Positions 56,328 to 64,000 of a stretch of 64,000 nt of DNA are shown here, in pieces (within the stretch, counting starts at the first letter, position 1; each line of letters starts with the position of its first letter). The stretch is taken from contig DIXP01000098.1 of NCBI GenBank assembly GCA_002436065.1, positions 1 through 64,000 on the forward strand. Direction: 5' to 3'. This DNA is from Chloroflexi bacterium UBA6077. Its GTDB lineage: Bacteria > Chloroflexota > UBA6077. The position numbers and the translations under genes were made by a program. The notes beneath the pieces were generated by a model. The model worked only from the letters and a program-made list of their open reading frames with translations. It was not told the origin of the DNA and did not search any database.

Positions 56328-56561
56328 ATGCCCGTCAAAGAGCAAAGCAAGAAGGGCAGAGCAAATCAGCCAGGACAGGTTGACCGCGCGCGCGGGTTCC
56401 TGCGAGAGATCCGGTCGGAACTGAGGAAAGTGGTGTGGCCTACCCGGCGGGAGGCAGTCAATCTGACGATGATAGTGATTGGCGTGTCGGTTGCTGTTGG
56501 CCTCTTTCTCGGTTTTGCCGACTTCGTGTTCGCGGAGTTTTTCCAGTTGCTGCTGAGATAG
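56328..56561 (+). CDS. secE: Preprotein translocase subunit SecE
   Basis: A 77-residue single-helix SecE. The conserved FLREIRSELRKVVWPTRREAV amphipathic segment precedes a membrane helix (MIVIGVSVAVGLFLGFADFV). It stabilises SecY in the translocon. ATG 56328 follows AGTAGGA. nusG follows 31 bases later. Confidence 0.95.
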   Translation: MPVKEQSKKGRANQPGQVDRARGFLREIRSELRKVVWPTRREAVNLTMIVIGVSVAVGLFLGFADFVFAEFFQLLLR

Positions 56562-56592
56562 CGGCAAACCTATTGTCTCGATTGAGAGCGTA

Positions 56593-57189
56593 ATGGAACA
56601 GGAAGAGACACAAGCTCAAGTCGTAGAGCAAGAGGGCCAGGAAAAGGAAGCCGAGAGAACGCACCCTGATGCCAAGTGGTACGTCATCCACACCTACTCG
56701 GGTTACGAGAACAAGGTGAAGACGAACTTGGAGCACAGGATCGACTCGATGGGTGCCCAGGATCAGATCTTCAAGGTAGTCATCCCGACGGAAGACGAGA
56801 TGGAGATCCGAGACGGCCAGCGGCGTACCGTGCAGCGTAAGGTCTTCCCTGGCTACGTGCTGGTGCAGATGTTGTTGACGGATCACTCATGGCACGTGGT
56901 GCGGAATACGCCTGGCGTCACTGGCTTTGTTGGCTCTGGAAGCAAGCCTACTCCGCTTCTGGATGACGAAGTGAAGCAGATCTTGAAGGCGATGCGACGA
57001 GAGGCGCCTAAGATCAAGGTTAGCTTCTCCAGGGGCGAGAAGGTGAAGGTGGTTGACGGGCCGTTCACCGACTTCATTGGGGTTGTGGATGACATAAACC
57101 TCGAGAAGGGTAAGGTGCGTGTCCTGGTCTCGTTCTTTGGCCGTGAGACCCCAGTGGAGCTGGATTTCCTTCAGGTCACCAGGGTCTAA
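56593..57189 (+). CDS. nusG: Transcription termination/antitermination protein NusG
   Basis: A 198-residue NusG with an acidic N-terminal tail of ~25 residues, the NGN domain starting WYVIHTYSGYENKVKTNLE with FPGYVLVQM, and a C-terminal KOW domain (GEKVKVVDGPFTDFIGVVDD). It couples RNA polymerase to Rho or the ribosome. It lies in secE-nusG-rplK order as usual. Confidence 0.97.
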   Translation: MEQEETQAQVVEQEGQEKEAERTHPDAKWYVIHTYSGYENKVKTNLEHRIDSMGAQDQIFKVVIPTEDEMEIRDGQRRTVQRKVFPGYVLVQMLLTDHSWHVVRNTPGVTGFVGSGSKPTPLLDDEVKQILKAMRREAPKIKVSFSRGEKVKVVDGPFTDFIGVVDDINLEKGKVRVLVSFFGRETPVELDFLQVTRV

Positions 57190-57313
57190 GAGGTACAAGA
57201 GTCGAGGGTCGACAGTCGAGAAGCGGTGAGCGAGAGGGCTTCGCACCATTAGCTTCTCGGCTTTTGTTGATAGCCGACGGCTGGCAGCTGAAGGCTGGTG
57301 TAAGGAGAGCTAT

Positions 57314-57736
57314 ATGGCGAAGAAAGTCAAGGCCGTTGTAAAGCTGCAGATTACCGCGGGGAAGGCGACACCGGCTCCGCCCGTTGGCCCTGCGCTGGGC
57401 CAGCACGGCGTGAACATTATGGCCTTCTGCAAGGAATACAACGAGCGGACCGCAAGTCAGGCCGGAATGGTCATTCCGGCGGAGATCACCATTTTCGAGG
57501 ACAGGTCCTTTACCTTCATTGTCAAGACTCCCCCGACGGTGGATCTGATAAAGAAGGCGCTCGGCACCGACAAGGGCTCGGCCACGCCCAACAGCACCAA
57601 GGTCGGGAGCCTCTCGCGCGACAAGGTGCGTGAGATCGCCGAGACGAAGATGAAGGATCTAAACGCCATCGACCTGGATGGCGCCGTCAAGATGGTCGAG
57701 GGCACCGCCCGGAGCATGGGAGTCACGATTAGCTAA
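57314..57736 (+). CDS. rplK: 50S ribosomal protein L11
   Basis: A 140-residue L11: VVKLQITAGKATPAPPVGPA, GQHGVNIMAFCKEYNERT, and the C-terminal RNA-binding domain with VREIAETKMKDLNAIDLDGA. The 124 bases between nusG and rplK contain short GTCGAG/CTCGGC repeats but no gene. Confidence 0.97.
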   Translation: MAKKVKAVVKLQITAGKATPAPPVGPALGQHGVNIMAFCKEYNERTASQAGMVIPAEITIFEDRSFTFIVKTPPTVDLIKKALGTDKGSATPNSTKVGSLSRDKVREIAETKMKDLNAIDLDGAVKMVEGTARSMGVTIS

Positions 57737-57786
57737 TCATTTTGTGGGAGGGCCTTAGGGCCCGCCATTACCACGAGGAGGTTGCG

Positions 57787-58500
57787 ATGCCAAGTCACGG
57801 CAAGAAGTACATAGAGGCTGCGAAGAAGGTGGACGAGGACAAGCTCTACCCGCCTTCGGATGCCATCAAGCTGCTCCGCGAGATTTCGTACACCAAGTTC
57901 GACCCCACTATTGAGATTCACATTCGCACCAGCGTTGACCCTCGGCACGCTGACCAGATGGTGAGAGGCCTGGCCGTATTGCCTGCAGGCACCGGCAAAG
58001 AGGTCCGTGTCCTGGCTTTTGCCCAGGGCGACAAGGCCAGGGAAGCCGAACAGGCGGGTGCCACCTATGTGGGCGCCCAGGATATGGTCCAGAAGATCGA
58101 GGGCGGCTGGCTCGAGTTCGACGTAGCGGTGGCCACCCCCGACATGATGGGCATGGTTGGCAAGCTCGGAAAGATCCTCGGTCGGCGAGGGCTAATGCCC
58201 AACCCGAAGGCCGGAACCATCTCCTTCGAGATCGGCAAGGTAATCAAAGAGGTGAAGGCTGGTCGCGTGGAGTTCAGGGTGGACAAGACCGCCGTCATCC
58301 ACGTACCCATCGGCAAGCTGAGCTTCACTGATGATCAGATTGCCACCAACCTGGCATCGCTAATGGACGCTGTCATTAGGGCAAAGCCCAGTGGCGTCAA
58401 GGGGCAGTACATCCAGACCATCGCCATGGCCTCCAGCATGAGCCCTAGCGTGAGGCTGGATCTGCAGCCCACCATGGCACTGGCCTCCGCTGGAGCCTAG
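57787..58500 (+). CDS. rplA: 50S ribosomal protein L1
   Basis: A 237-residue L1: KYIEAAKKVDEDKLYPPSDA, GTGKEVRVLAFAQGDKAREA, MMGMVGKLGKILGRRGLMPN, and GKLSFTDDQIATNLASLMDA. ATG 57787 is chosen for GAGGAGG upstream. It is followed by a long untranslated region and terminator before rplJ. Confidence 0.97.
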   Translation: MPSHGKKYIEAAKKVDEDKLYPPSDAIKLLREISYTKFDPTIEIHIRTSVDPRHADQMVRGLAVLPAGTGKEVRVLAFAQGDKAREAEQAGATYVGAQDMVQKIEGGWLEFDVAVATPDMMGMVGKLGKILGRRGLMPNPKAGTISFEIGKVIKEVKAGRVEFRVDKTAVIHVPIGKLSFTDDQIATNLASLMDAVIRAKPSGVKGQYIQTIAMASSMSPSVRLDLQPTMALASAGA

Positions 58501-58735
58501 CGCACAGAACTTTTGACAACCCAATAAGCTACGAGCTGTAGACAGCGGGCGTGCCCTATAGGCACTTAATCTGGCCTGCCGAGGCGATCAGAAGGAACGA
58601 GACTCCTGGATCTCTCTGGAGTATCTGGAGTTGAAGGGCCTTTGGCCTTGGTGGCCAAAGGCCCTTTTTGCTGCGATACAGCCTGTTTTGCACCCACGTG
58701 AGTGCATCTACCGTTGGTGGAAAGGAGGTGAACCA
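58501..58735 (+). promoter_or_regulatory. Leader of rplJ, probable L10-type attenuator region
   Basis: A 235-base untranslated leader ends in an ideal AAAGGAGGTGA site. It contains short paired elements (CTGGATCTCTCTGGAGTATCTGG region) before a strong terminator at 58634-58669. In Bacillus, L10(L12)4 binds its own leader and causes early termination at a similar place; that mechanism here is inference. Confidence 0.55.
58634..58669 (+). terminator. Strong intrinsic terminator between rplA and rplJ
   Basis: Perfect 14-bp stem AAGGGCCTTTGGCC (58634-58647) with 58653-58666, 5-base loop TTGGT, then a T run to 58669. It is the strongest terminator in the window and stands in the middle of an otherwise continuous ribosomal operon. 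Confidence 0.9.
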
Positions 58736-59284
58736 TTGCCTAGACAGAAGGAGCCGAGGAAAGAGAAGGTCGGCGCAGTTGAAGAGTTGAGCCAGATGCT
58801 CTCGAACAGCAACCTGGTCGTCCTAACCGACTATCGAGGGCTGACCGTTGCTGAGATGGCCGGTCTTCGTAAGAAGCTGCGAGACCAGAAGGTCGAGCTG
58901 AGGGTAGCAAAGAACACCATGATGCGCTTCGCTGCCGAGAAGGTTGGCAAGAGCGCCATCAGCGATGTGCTGGTAGGTCCGAGTGCGGCAGCCTTTAGCC
59001 ATGGCGACGAGGCAGCTGCGGCCAAAGCCCTGACGGACTTCGAGCGCAGCTCGAAGGTGTTCAAGATCAAGGGTGGACTGCTTGGTCAGCGAGCCGTCAC
59101 CGCAGCAGAGATCGCGACGTTAGCGGCTCTGCCGCCCAGGGAAGTGCTGTTGTCCCAGGTATTGGCCGGGTTCCAGTCACCTATCGCGGGCCTTGTTGGT
59201 ACCCTTGGAGGCGTGATCAGCGGCCTGGTGGGCACTCTGGAAGCCCGACGACGCCAGCTCGAGGAGCAGGGAGCTGCTGCCTGA
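58736..59284 (+). CDS. rplJ: 50S ribosomal protein L10
   Basis: A 182-residue L10: NLVVLTDYRGLTVAEMAGLR, KVELRVAKNTMMRFAAE, and the C-terminal L7/L12-binding helix ending RRRQLEEQGAAA. The start is TTG 58736 behind AAAGGAGGTGA; no in-frame ATG exists nearby. The long upstream frame covers the terminator and is not coding. Confidence 0.95.
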   Translation: MPRQKEPRKEKVGAVEELSQMLSNSNLVVLTDYRGLTVAEMAGLRKKLRDQKVELRVAKNTMMRFAAEKVGKSAISDVLVGPSAAAFSHGDEAAAAKALTDFERSSKVFKIKGGLLGQRAVTAAEIATLAALPPREVLLSQVLAGFQSPIAGLVGTLGGVISGLVGTLEARRRQLEEQGAAA

Positions 59285-59419
59285 TTATGCCAGCACTGAG
59301 TGGTGCGGCGGCGCAGGGAGTCTGGATAGCCCCTGCCGGGGTTGGTGATGTCACGAACCAGCCCCACCCATGAATGGTTATGAAGGCGCGGCTAGCGCAT
59401 ACCGATGAAAGGATGAGAG

Positions 59420-59797
<378 letters not shown>

Positions 59798-59810
59798 CAA
59801 TCAGGGGAAG

Positions 59811-59835
59811 GGGGCGGGTTCGCAAGACCCGCCCC
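59811..59835 (+). terminator. Hairpin after rplL
   Basis: GGGGCGGGT (59811-59819) pairs with ACCCGCCCC (59827-59835), 7-base loop. The following sequence is TCGCGCCATTTCC, so the T tract is poor, but the position after rplL supports a transcript end. Confidence 0.6.
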
Positions 59836-59975
59836 TCGCGCCATTTCCGTGGTGCAGGCTTACGTCCCCTGCAGTCTTGTGGTTGGAGAACCGTCTTCGC
59901 GCAACGAGACGCGGTGGGGCACACCACTACGCTCGTAAATAGCCAACTGGATGACACAGGGCAGAGCGCCCTGCA

Positions 59976-60851
59976 CTACAGCTTCTCGGCCGCCCGCCTT
60001 CTCTGGGCCTCCCACTCCAGACGATGCTTCTGTCCCTGCTCCAATTCCTTGAAGAGGTCTGGTCGCTCGGCCACGAGTTCGTTCCGGAAGCACTCCAACT
60101 GCTCAACCAGCCTGTCTAGTTGCATTACCACATTGTCCCCGTTGGTTGCCAAGATGTCGGCAAACATCTTCGGGTCGTGGCCAGCCAGACGGGTGGCGAT
60201 CTCGAAGCCCCCCGCGGCCACGGCCGACATCTCCCGCCAGCCCGGCCCAGCAGCCAGGCTCCGCACCAAGGCGGTGGAGAGGAGATAGGGCAGGTGGCTT
60301 ACTCCAGCCACCAGGCCATCGTGCTCCGCGGCATCCACGAAATACGCAGACGCCCCAATCTGTTGGACCAGCTTGACCATGGTGTCCACAGCATCGGTGG
60401 GGGCCGTTGGAGAGGGAACGAGACAGTAGACACTGTTCTGGAAGAGGGATGCCTTCGGCGCATCCACCCCACTCGTCTGCCTGCCGGTCATGGGGTGGCC
60501 GCCGACAAAAGCCACTCGGGATGGCAGGAGCTCCTGGGCCTTCAGCAGGATCTCCCGCTTGGTGCTACCGGTGTCTGTCACCACGCAGCCCTCGGATAGT
60601 GACTCGGCCATCCGTGCAAACAGATCGGGGATTGCTCCTACCGGAGTGGCCACAATCACCAGGTCCGAGCCGACCACCGCGTCCGGGAGGTAGCGCTCCA
60701 CCTTGTCGACGGCCTTCAGCTTGCTAGCCCTGGTGGCCGCATCGTACTGGAGGTCGTGGCCGACAACGCGCGGTGGGTTCTTCAACTGCTTCAGAGCGAG
60801 CCCGAGGGACGCACCTATGAGACCCAGCCCGACGATGGTGACTTGCTGCAT
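59976..60851 (-). CDS. tyrA: Prephenate dehydrogenase
   Basis: A 291-residue TyrA of tyrosine biosynthesis. The Rossmann start is VTIVGLGLIGASLGLALKQL, the active-site segments are DTGSTKREIL, FVGGHPMTGRQTSGVDAP (catalytic His) and AEHDGLVAGVSHLPYLLSTA, and the helical C-terminal dimerisation region ends in a charged tail. No chorismate mutase or ACT domain is present. It is the last gene of a minus-strand group with the HD and M50 genes. Confidence 0.92.
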   Translation of the reverse strand: MQQVTIVGLGLIGASLGLALKQLKNPPRVVGHDLQYDAATRASKLKAVDKVERYLPDAVVGSDLVIVATPVGAIPDLFARMAESLSEGCVVTDTGSTKREILLKAQELLPSRVAFVGGHPMTGRQTSGVDAPKASLFQNSVYCLVPSPTAPTDAVDTMVKLVQQIGASAYFVDAAEHDGLVAGVSHLPYLLSTALVRSLAAGPGWREMSAVAAGGFEIATRLAGHDPKMFADILATNGDNVVMQLDRLVEQLECFRNELVAERPDLFKELEQGQKHRLEWEAQRRRAAEKL

Positions 60852-60865
60852 CGCTTAAAACCACC

Positions 60866-61399
60866 TCAATTGTGACTGTCTGCTCTGCGCAGCTTCGCTA
60901 AGGCATCGCGAGTCCATTGGACATCGGGAATACCACCAACCAGCTGCGGATCTTGCTGGTGCAATTCTACCAGACGCCACAGCCGCTCATCGCATCCCGC
61001 CTGCGCCAGCATGCTTGCTCCGAGGCGAGGATGGTTGGCGATCACGTAGTAGGGCATCCACCAGTGGGATTCGCCGGATGCCCCCATGAAGAGCGGTGGG
61101 AAGGCCCGAAACAGGGGCGCCAGGAGGACGTAGAGCGTCCGATGAACAACCCCTAGCCTGTAGCGAGCCTTCCCCACATCATGCAGGAGAGCCGCTCGCA
61201 CGATGATCTCATCGGCCTCACCTTCGGCGAGGAGCCACCGTGCGACCCGTGCACAGTGAATCTGGTCTGGCCGCTGCATCCGCTGGAAAAGGGCACGTTC
61301 CGAAGGCGAGAGCCATCGTGCCGCTAGCGCCCAGTCTTCCGGGCCCATGGCGGCCATCAGGTTGCTCAGCCCCTGGCGAATTCGGTAAATCGCTCCCAC
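60866..61399 (-). CDS. HD-domain phosphohydrolase
   Basis: A 177-residue HD protein: HCARVARWLL (metal His), AALLHDVGKAR (HD doublet), and later NHPRLGASMLAQAG with HQQ. Family members hydrolyse phosphate esters or cyclic nucleotides; the substrate is unknown. It begins 6 bases after the M50 gene and ends 14 bases before tyrA, so the three genes are probably co-transcribed. Confidence 0.85.
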   Translation of the reverse strand: MGAIYRIRQGLSNLMAAMGPEDWALAARWLSPSERALFQRMQRPDQIHCARVARWLLAEGEADEIIVRAALLHDVGKARYRLGVVHRTLYVLLAPLFRAFPPLFMGASGESHWWMPYYVIANHPRLGASMLAQAGCDERLWRLVELHQQDPQLVGGIPDVQWTRDALAKLRRADSHN

Positions 61400-61405
61400 G
61401 AGAAG

Positions 61406-62029
61406 CTATCGGATGCCCGTGACGATGGGGAACAGCACACCGAAAGGCGGGCCAATCAACGCCCCGAACAGATCCAGCTTGAACACAAAGGATAGGGCGA
61501 ACAGGGACATAAGCGCCGCCGGTCCATACTGCGCCAACGGTGCAATCTTCTGCGCCATCGCCTGCGGCAGGATGCCCATCAACACCGAGAAGCCATCCAG
61601 CGGAGGCAGCGGTATCAAATTGAACACTGCCAGCAGCACATTGACGTAGGCAATCGCCACCACGTACTCCATGACGATGTCAGGAAACGGCATGCCGAAC
61701 CTGATGGGGAGTCCGAAGACTGCGGCGGTGACCAGGTTCGAGAGCGGTCCGGCGAAGGCAACCAGGGCCATACCTAGTACCGGCGCGATCCGGAAAAGCC
61801 AGGGCCTAACCGACACCGGCTTGCCCCAGCCGAACCCTACAAATAGGAGGGCAATGGTGCCCATTGGGTCCAGATGTTTCAGCGGATTCAGGGTTAGACG
61901 CCCCTCTTGCTGCGGACCGCGATCACCCAGTAGGTGGGCAGCCAGGGCGTGGCTGGCCTCATGGACGGCGATCGCAATGATGAAAGCCGGTGCAAACAAG
62001 AGTATGCGGTTCAGGTCGAAGAAGTTCAT
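61406..62029 (-). CDS. Site-2 protease family (M50) membrane metallopeptidase
   Basis: A 207-residue membrane protein with about five to six helices. The zinc motif HEASH is in IIAIAVHEASHALAAHLLGD, and the third ligand motif is PLPPLDGFSVL. It matches the small YwhC-like M50 group near tyrA/scpA genes in many bacteria. It would cleave within the membrane; targets are unknown. An extended -10 promoter precedes it on the minus strand. Confidence 0.92.
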   Translation of the reverse strand: MNFFDLNRILLFAPAFIIAIAVHEASHALAAHLLGDRGPQQEGRLTLNPLKHLDPMGTIALLFVGFGWGKPVSVRPWLFRIAPVLGMALVAFAGPLSNLVTAAVFGLPIRFGMPFPDIVMEYVVAIAYVNVLLAVFNLIPLPPLDGFSVLMGILPQAMAQKIAPLAQYGPAALMSLFALSFVFKLDLFGALIGPPFGVLFPIVTGIR

Positions 62030-62476
62030 CGGTACTCCGTGGAATGGGGCGCCCGAGAGAGACGCCTCAATTCGTGCTAACAGGCCAAATTATAGCACAG
62101 GACAGGCCTGGCTTCGCCCGATACGCAGTTTATAGGAATTAATACATAGTTAACGAGTACAAGGGTAGAGGCATTAGTCACCTGAAAGCTCGCTCCACAT
62201 CTGGCTCAGGGCGTCGCCAGGTATCTCCTCAGAGAGGGCGTTGAGGCGCATCCCACAGGGGGCCAGGAGGGGGGCAACTCCTCCATCAAGGAGCGGCCGA
62301 GATCGTTGTCTTCCAGCGCGTCGTGGCGAAAACCCGCGGCCTCGAGACCATCCAATCCCTTTTGCCGCATCAGTACCTTGATCCTACCAGCCCCGCCTAC
62401 CCCACCTCGCACCCCAGATTTAGATGCGTCGGCCCTGGTTGCCCCATCATTGGGTTGGACCCTCAGGGGCCGAAAT
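62030..62476. other. Intergenic region between the M50 gene and uvrB
   Basis: About 450 bases. On the minus strand from about 62320 to 62180 one frame reads GVAPLLAPCGMRLNALSEEI and ends MWSELSGD before a stop, with coding-like composition but no start; it may be the tail of a lost gene. A different minus frame (62206-62523) is open for 105 codons but overlaps the uvrB promoter and looks random. The left end carries the M50 promoter. Confidence 0.4.
62089..62097 (-). promoter_or_regulatory. Extended -10 promoter of the M50-HD-tyrA genes
   Basis: On the minus strand the sequence reads CTGTGCTATAAT, with TGC-TATAAT at 62097-62089. This is the same 12-mer as the thiL promoter. Predicted start near 62082, about 50 bases before the ATG at 62029. 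Confidence 0.65.
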
Positions 62477-62485
62477 TGGTATAAT
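62477..62485 (+). promoter_or_regulatory. Extended -10 promoter of uvrB
   Basis: TGG-TATAAT at 62477-62485. No good -35 at normal spacing. The predicted leader to the TTG start is about 60 bases. No LexA box is recognised nearby. Confidence 0.6.
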
Positions 62486-62554
62486 TTCCTGATGGTTTCG
62501 CGCGGCTGCGGCTGCACCCACACTGTTTTCAGCGTGCGTTAGGAGTACCCTGTC

Positions 62555-64000
62555 TTGCCTGAGTTTCAGCTTTCATCCGAATTCGATCCTACCGGCGATC
62601 AGCCACAGGCCATCGCCAGCCTCATCGAGGGGCTGAAGTCTGGAATGAAGTGCCAGACTCTGCTGGGCGTGACCGGTTCCGGCAAGACGTTTACTATGGC
62701 CAACATCATTGCCCAGATGCATCGGCCAGCCCTCGTCCTTGCGCCCAACAAGACGCTGGCCGCCCAGCTATGCTCGGAGTTCAAGGAGTTCTTCCCCCAC
62801 AACGCGGTGGAGTACTTCGTCAGCTACTACGACTACTACCAGCCGGAGGCGTACGTACCCAAGAGCGACCTCTACATCGAGAAGGATGCCTCACTCAACG
62901 AGGAGATCGACCGCCTCCGCCACGCGGCCACCAAGTCCCTTTTCGAACGGCGGGACGTGGTCATCGTGGCCTCGGTGTCCTGCATCTACGGCCTTGGTTC
63001 CCCTGAGGAGTACGGCAACGTCGTACTGACCCTACGGCGCGGCGAGCAGCGCAAGCGAGACAAGGTGCTGCGCTTCCTGACGGACATCCACTACGAGCGC
63101 AACGACTTCAACTTTGGTCGCGGCAAGTTCCGGGTGCGCGGCGACACCCTGGAGATCCAGCCGATCGGCGAGGAAATCGCCATCCGTGTCGAGTTCTGGG
63201 GCGACGAGGTGGAGCGGATCTCCGAGGTGGACGCCCTGACGGGTGAGCTGTTGGTGGAGAAGACCCAGGTGGACATCTACCCGGCTAAGCACTTCGTGAC
63301 CACTCAGGAGAAGCTGCAGGAGGCGATCCGGGACATCGAGCAGGAACTGGCCGAGCGGCTCAACGAGCTGAAGGGTGACGGCAAGCTGCTGGAGGCGCAG
63401 CGGCTGGAGCAGCGAACCCGCTACGACCTGGAGATGCTGGGTGAGGCGGGCTACTGCAACGGCGTGGAGAACTACTCACGCCACCTATCCCGTCGAGCCG
63501 CCGGCAGCATGCCCTGGACCCTCCTGGATTACTTCCCGGACGACTGGCTGCTGTTCACCGATGAGTCCCACCTGTCTATCCCACAGGTGAGGGGTATGTA
63601 CGGGGGTGATTACTCCCGGAAGAGGACTCTGGTGGACTTCGGGTTCCGGCTGCCCTCCGCCCTGGACAACCGACCGCTGACTTTCACGGAGTTCGAGGGC
63701 CATATGAACCAGGTTGTCTTCGTCTCCGCCACGCCGGGTCCTTACGAGAGGGAGCACAGCTCTCAGATCGTAGAGCAGGTGATCCGTCCCACAGGTCTGC
63801 TGGAACCCACCCTGGAGATCAAGCCGACGGCCGGGCAGATAGACGACCTGCTGGAGCAGGTCCGCACCCGTGTGGAGCGGGGTGAGCGAGCGCTGATCAC
63901 CACCCTGACGAAGCGGATGTCCGAGGATCTGGCGGACTACCTGCGTGAGATGGGGATCAAGGTCCACTACCTCCACTCGGAGGTAGAGACCCTGGAGCGG
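62555..64000 (+). CDS. uvrB: Excinuclease ABC subunit B (5' part, cut by window end)
   Basis: The first 482 codons of UvrB, the damage-verifying helicase of nucleotide excision repair. It includes FQLSSEFDPTGDQPQAIASL, Walker A GVTGSGKTFTMANI, the beta-hairpin SYYDYYQPEAYVP, SVSCIYGLGSPEEY, VFVSATPGPYE (start of helicase motifs) and ALITTLTKRMSEDLADYL. The start is TTG 62555 with TAGGAG ten bases upstream. The frame is open to base 64000, so helicase motifs V-VI and the UVR domain lie outside. Confidence 0.97.
   Translation, partial: MPEFQLSSEFDPTGDQPQAIASLIEGLKSGMKCQTLLGVTGSGKTFTMANIIAQMHRPALVLAPNKTLAAQLCSEFKEFFPHNAVEYFVSYYDYYQPEAYVPKSDLYIEKDASLNEEIDRLRHAATKSLFERRDVVIVASVSCIYGLGSPEEYGNVVLTLRRGEQRKRDKVLRFLTDIHYERNDFNFGRGKFRVRGDTLEIQPIGEEIAIRVEFWGDEVERISEVDALTGELLVEKTQVDIYPAKHFVTTQEKLQEAIRDIEQELAERLNELKGDGKLLEAQRLEQRTRYDLEMLGEAGYCNGVENYSRHLSRRAAGSMPWTLLDYFPDDWLLFTDESHLSIPQVRGMYGGDYSRKRTLVDFGFRLPSALDNRPLTFTEFEGHMNQVVFVSATPGPYEREHSSQIVEQVIRPTGLLEPTLEIKPTAGQIDDLLEQVRTRVERGERALITTLTKRMSEDLADYLREMGIKVHYLHSEVETLER

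Noticed and set aside
58631..58735. 35-residue N-terminal extension of L10
   Set aside because: It would translate through the terminator stem; the TTG at 58736 has an ideal ribosome site.
62206..62523. 105-codon minus-strand frame before uvrB
   Set aside because: It covers the uvrB promoter and has random-looking composition; another frame in the same place looks more coding-like but lacks a start.

Overview
The window is a dense, GC-rich (roughly 60 % by eye) bacterial chromosome segment with short intergenic gaps, many 4-base gene overlaps, several TTG and GTG starts, and recurrent small hairpin repeats. Gene content and repeat style fit the Chloroflexota, perhaps a Dehalococcoidia-like lineage. 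That placement is inference; there is no 16S gene here. Genes for the MEP isoprenoid route, cytochrome bd oxidase, a Na+-pumping decarboxylase and sugar catabolism suggest a heterotroph that tolerates microoxic conditions.

Layout. 1-3371: a 3' half of a tRNA-Cys at the left edge, a CvpA-like membrane protein, an unrecognised 410-residue protein and a winged-helix regulator. 3372-6428: thiL-tsaE-tsaB-rimI (thiamin diphosphate and tRNA t6A genes). 6439-13136: polA, an MFS transporter and an OGG1-type glycosylase in overlapping order, then a second MFS gene. 13152-20719: a sugar block (ROK kinase, phosphoheptose isomerase, two glycosidases) and an M16 peptidase. 20993-26343: zinc-ribbon protein, DUF72 protein, MFS transporter, then dnaX-ybaB-recR. 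26452-32034: S1-domain protein, clpC and radA. 32101-36447: a biotin-dependent Na+-translocating decarboxylase operon whose carrier subunit has two biotin sites. 36831-41470: PIN-TRAM protein, ispD, ispF, cysS, rlmB. 41497-44339: two-subunit fumarase and NAD-type isocitrate dehydrogenase.

44356-46508 is the clear accessory spot, downstream of tRNA-Thr(TGT). It holds a UPF0175/DUF3368 toxin-antitoxin pair with an internally deleted toxin, an N-terminal scrap of hsdM, an AT-rich gene with the spacing of a PD-(D/E)XK nuclease, a structured non-coding stretch bounded by a 14-base inverted repeat, and a C-terminal scrap of hsdR. It reads as a type I restriction locus whose middle was lost and replaced by foreign DNA.

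46539-54180: PQQ-dehydrogenase/lysyl-oxidase fusion lipoprotein, galK, cydAB, a HEAT-repeat protein and a QueG/RdhA-like iron-sulfur protein. 54214-59835: the translation block tRNA-Tyr, tRNA-Thr, tuf, rpmG, tRNA-Trp, secE, nusG, rplK, rplA, rplJ, rplL, with a strong intrinsic terminator between rplA and rplJ and no rpoB after rplL. 59976-62029: tyrA, an HD-domain gene and an M50 peptidase on the minus strand. 62555-64000: the 5' part of uvrB, cut by the window edge.

Several promoters share an extended -10 (TGn-TATAAT); thiL and the M50 gene share the exact 12-mer CTGTGCTATAAT. Dispersed hairpin repeats sit against gene ends and in places supply stop codons.
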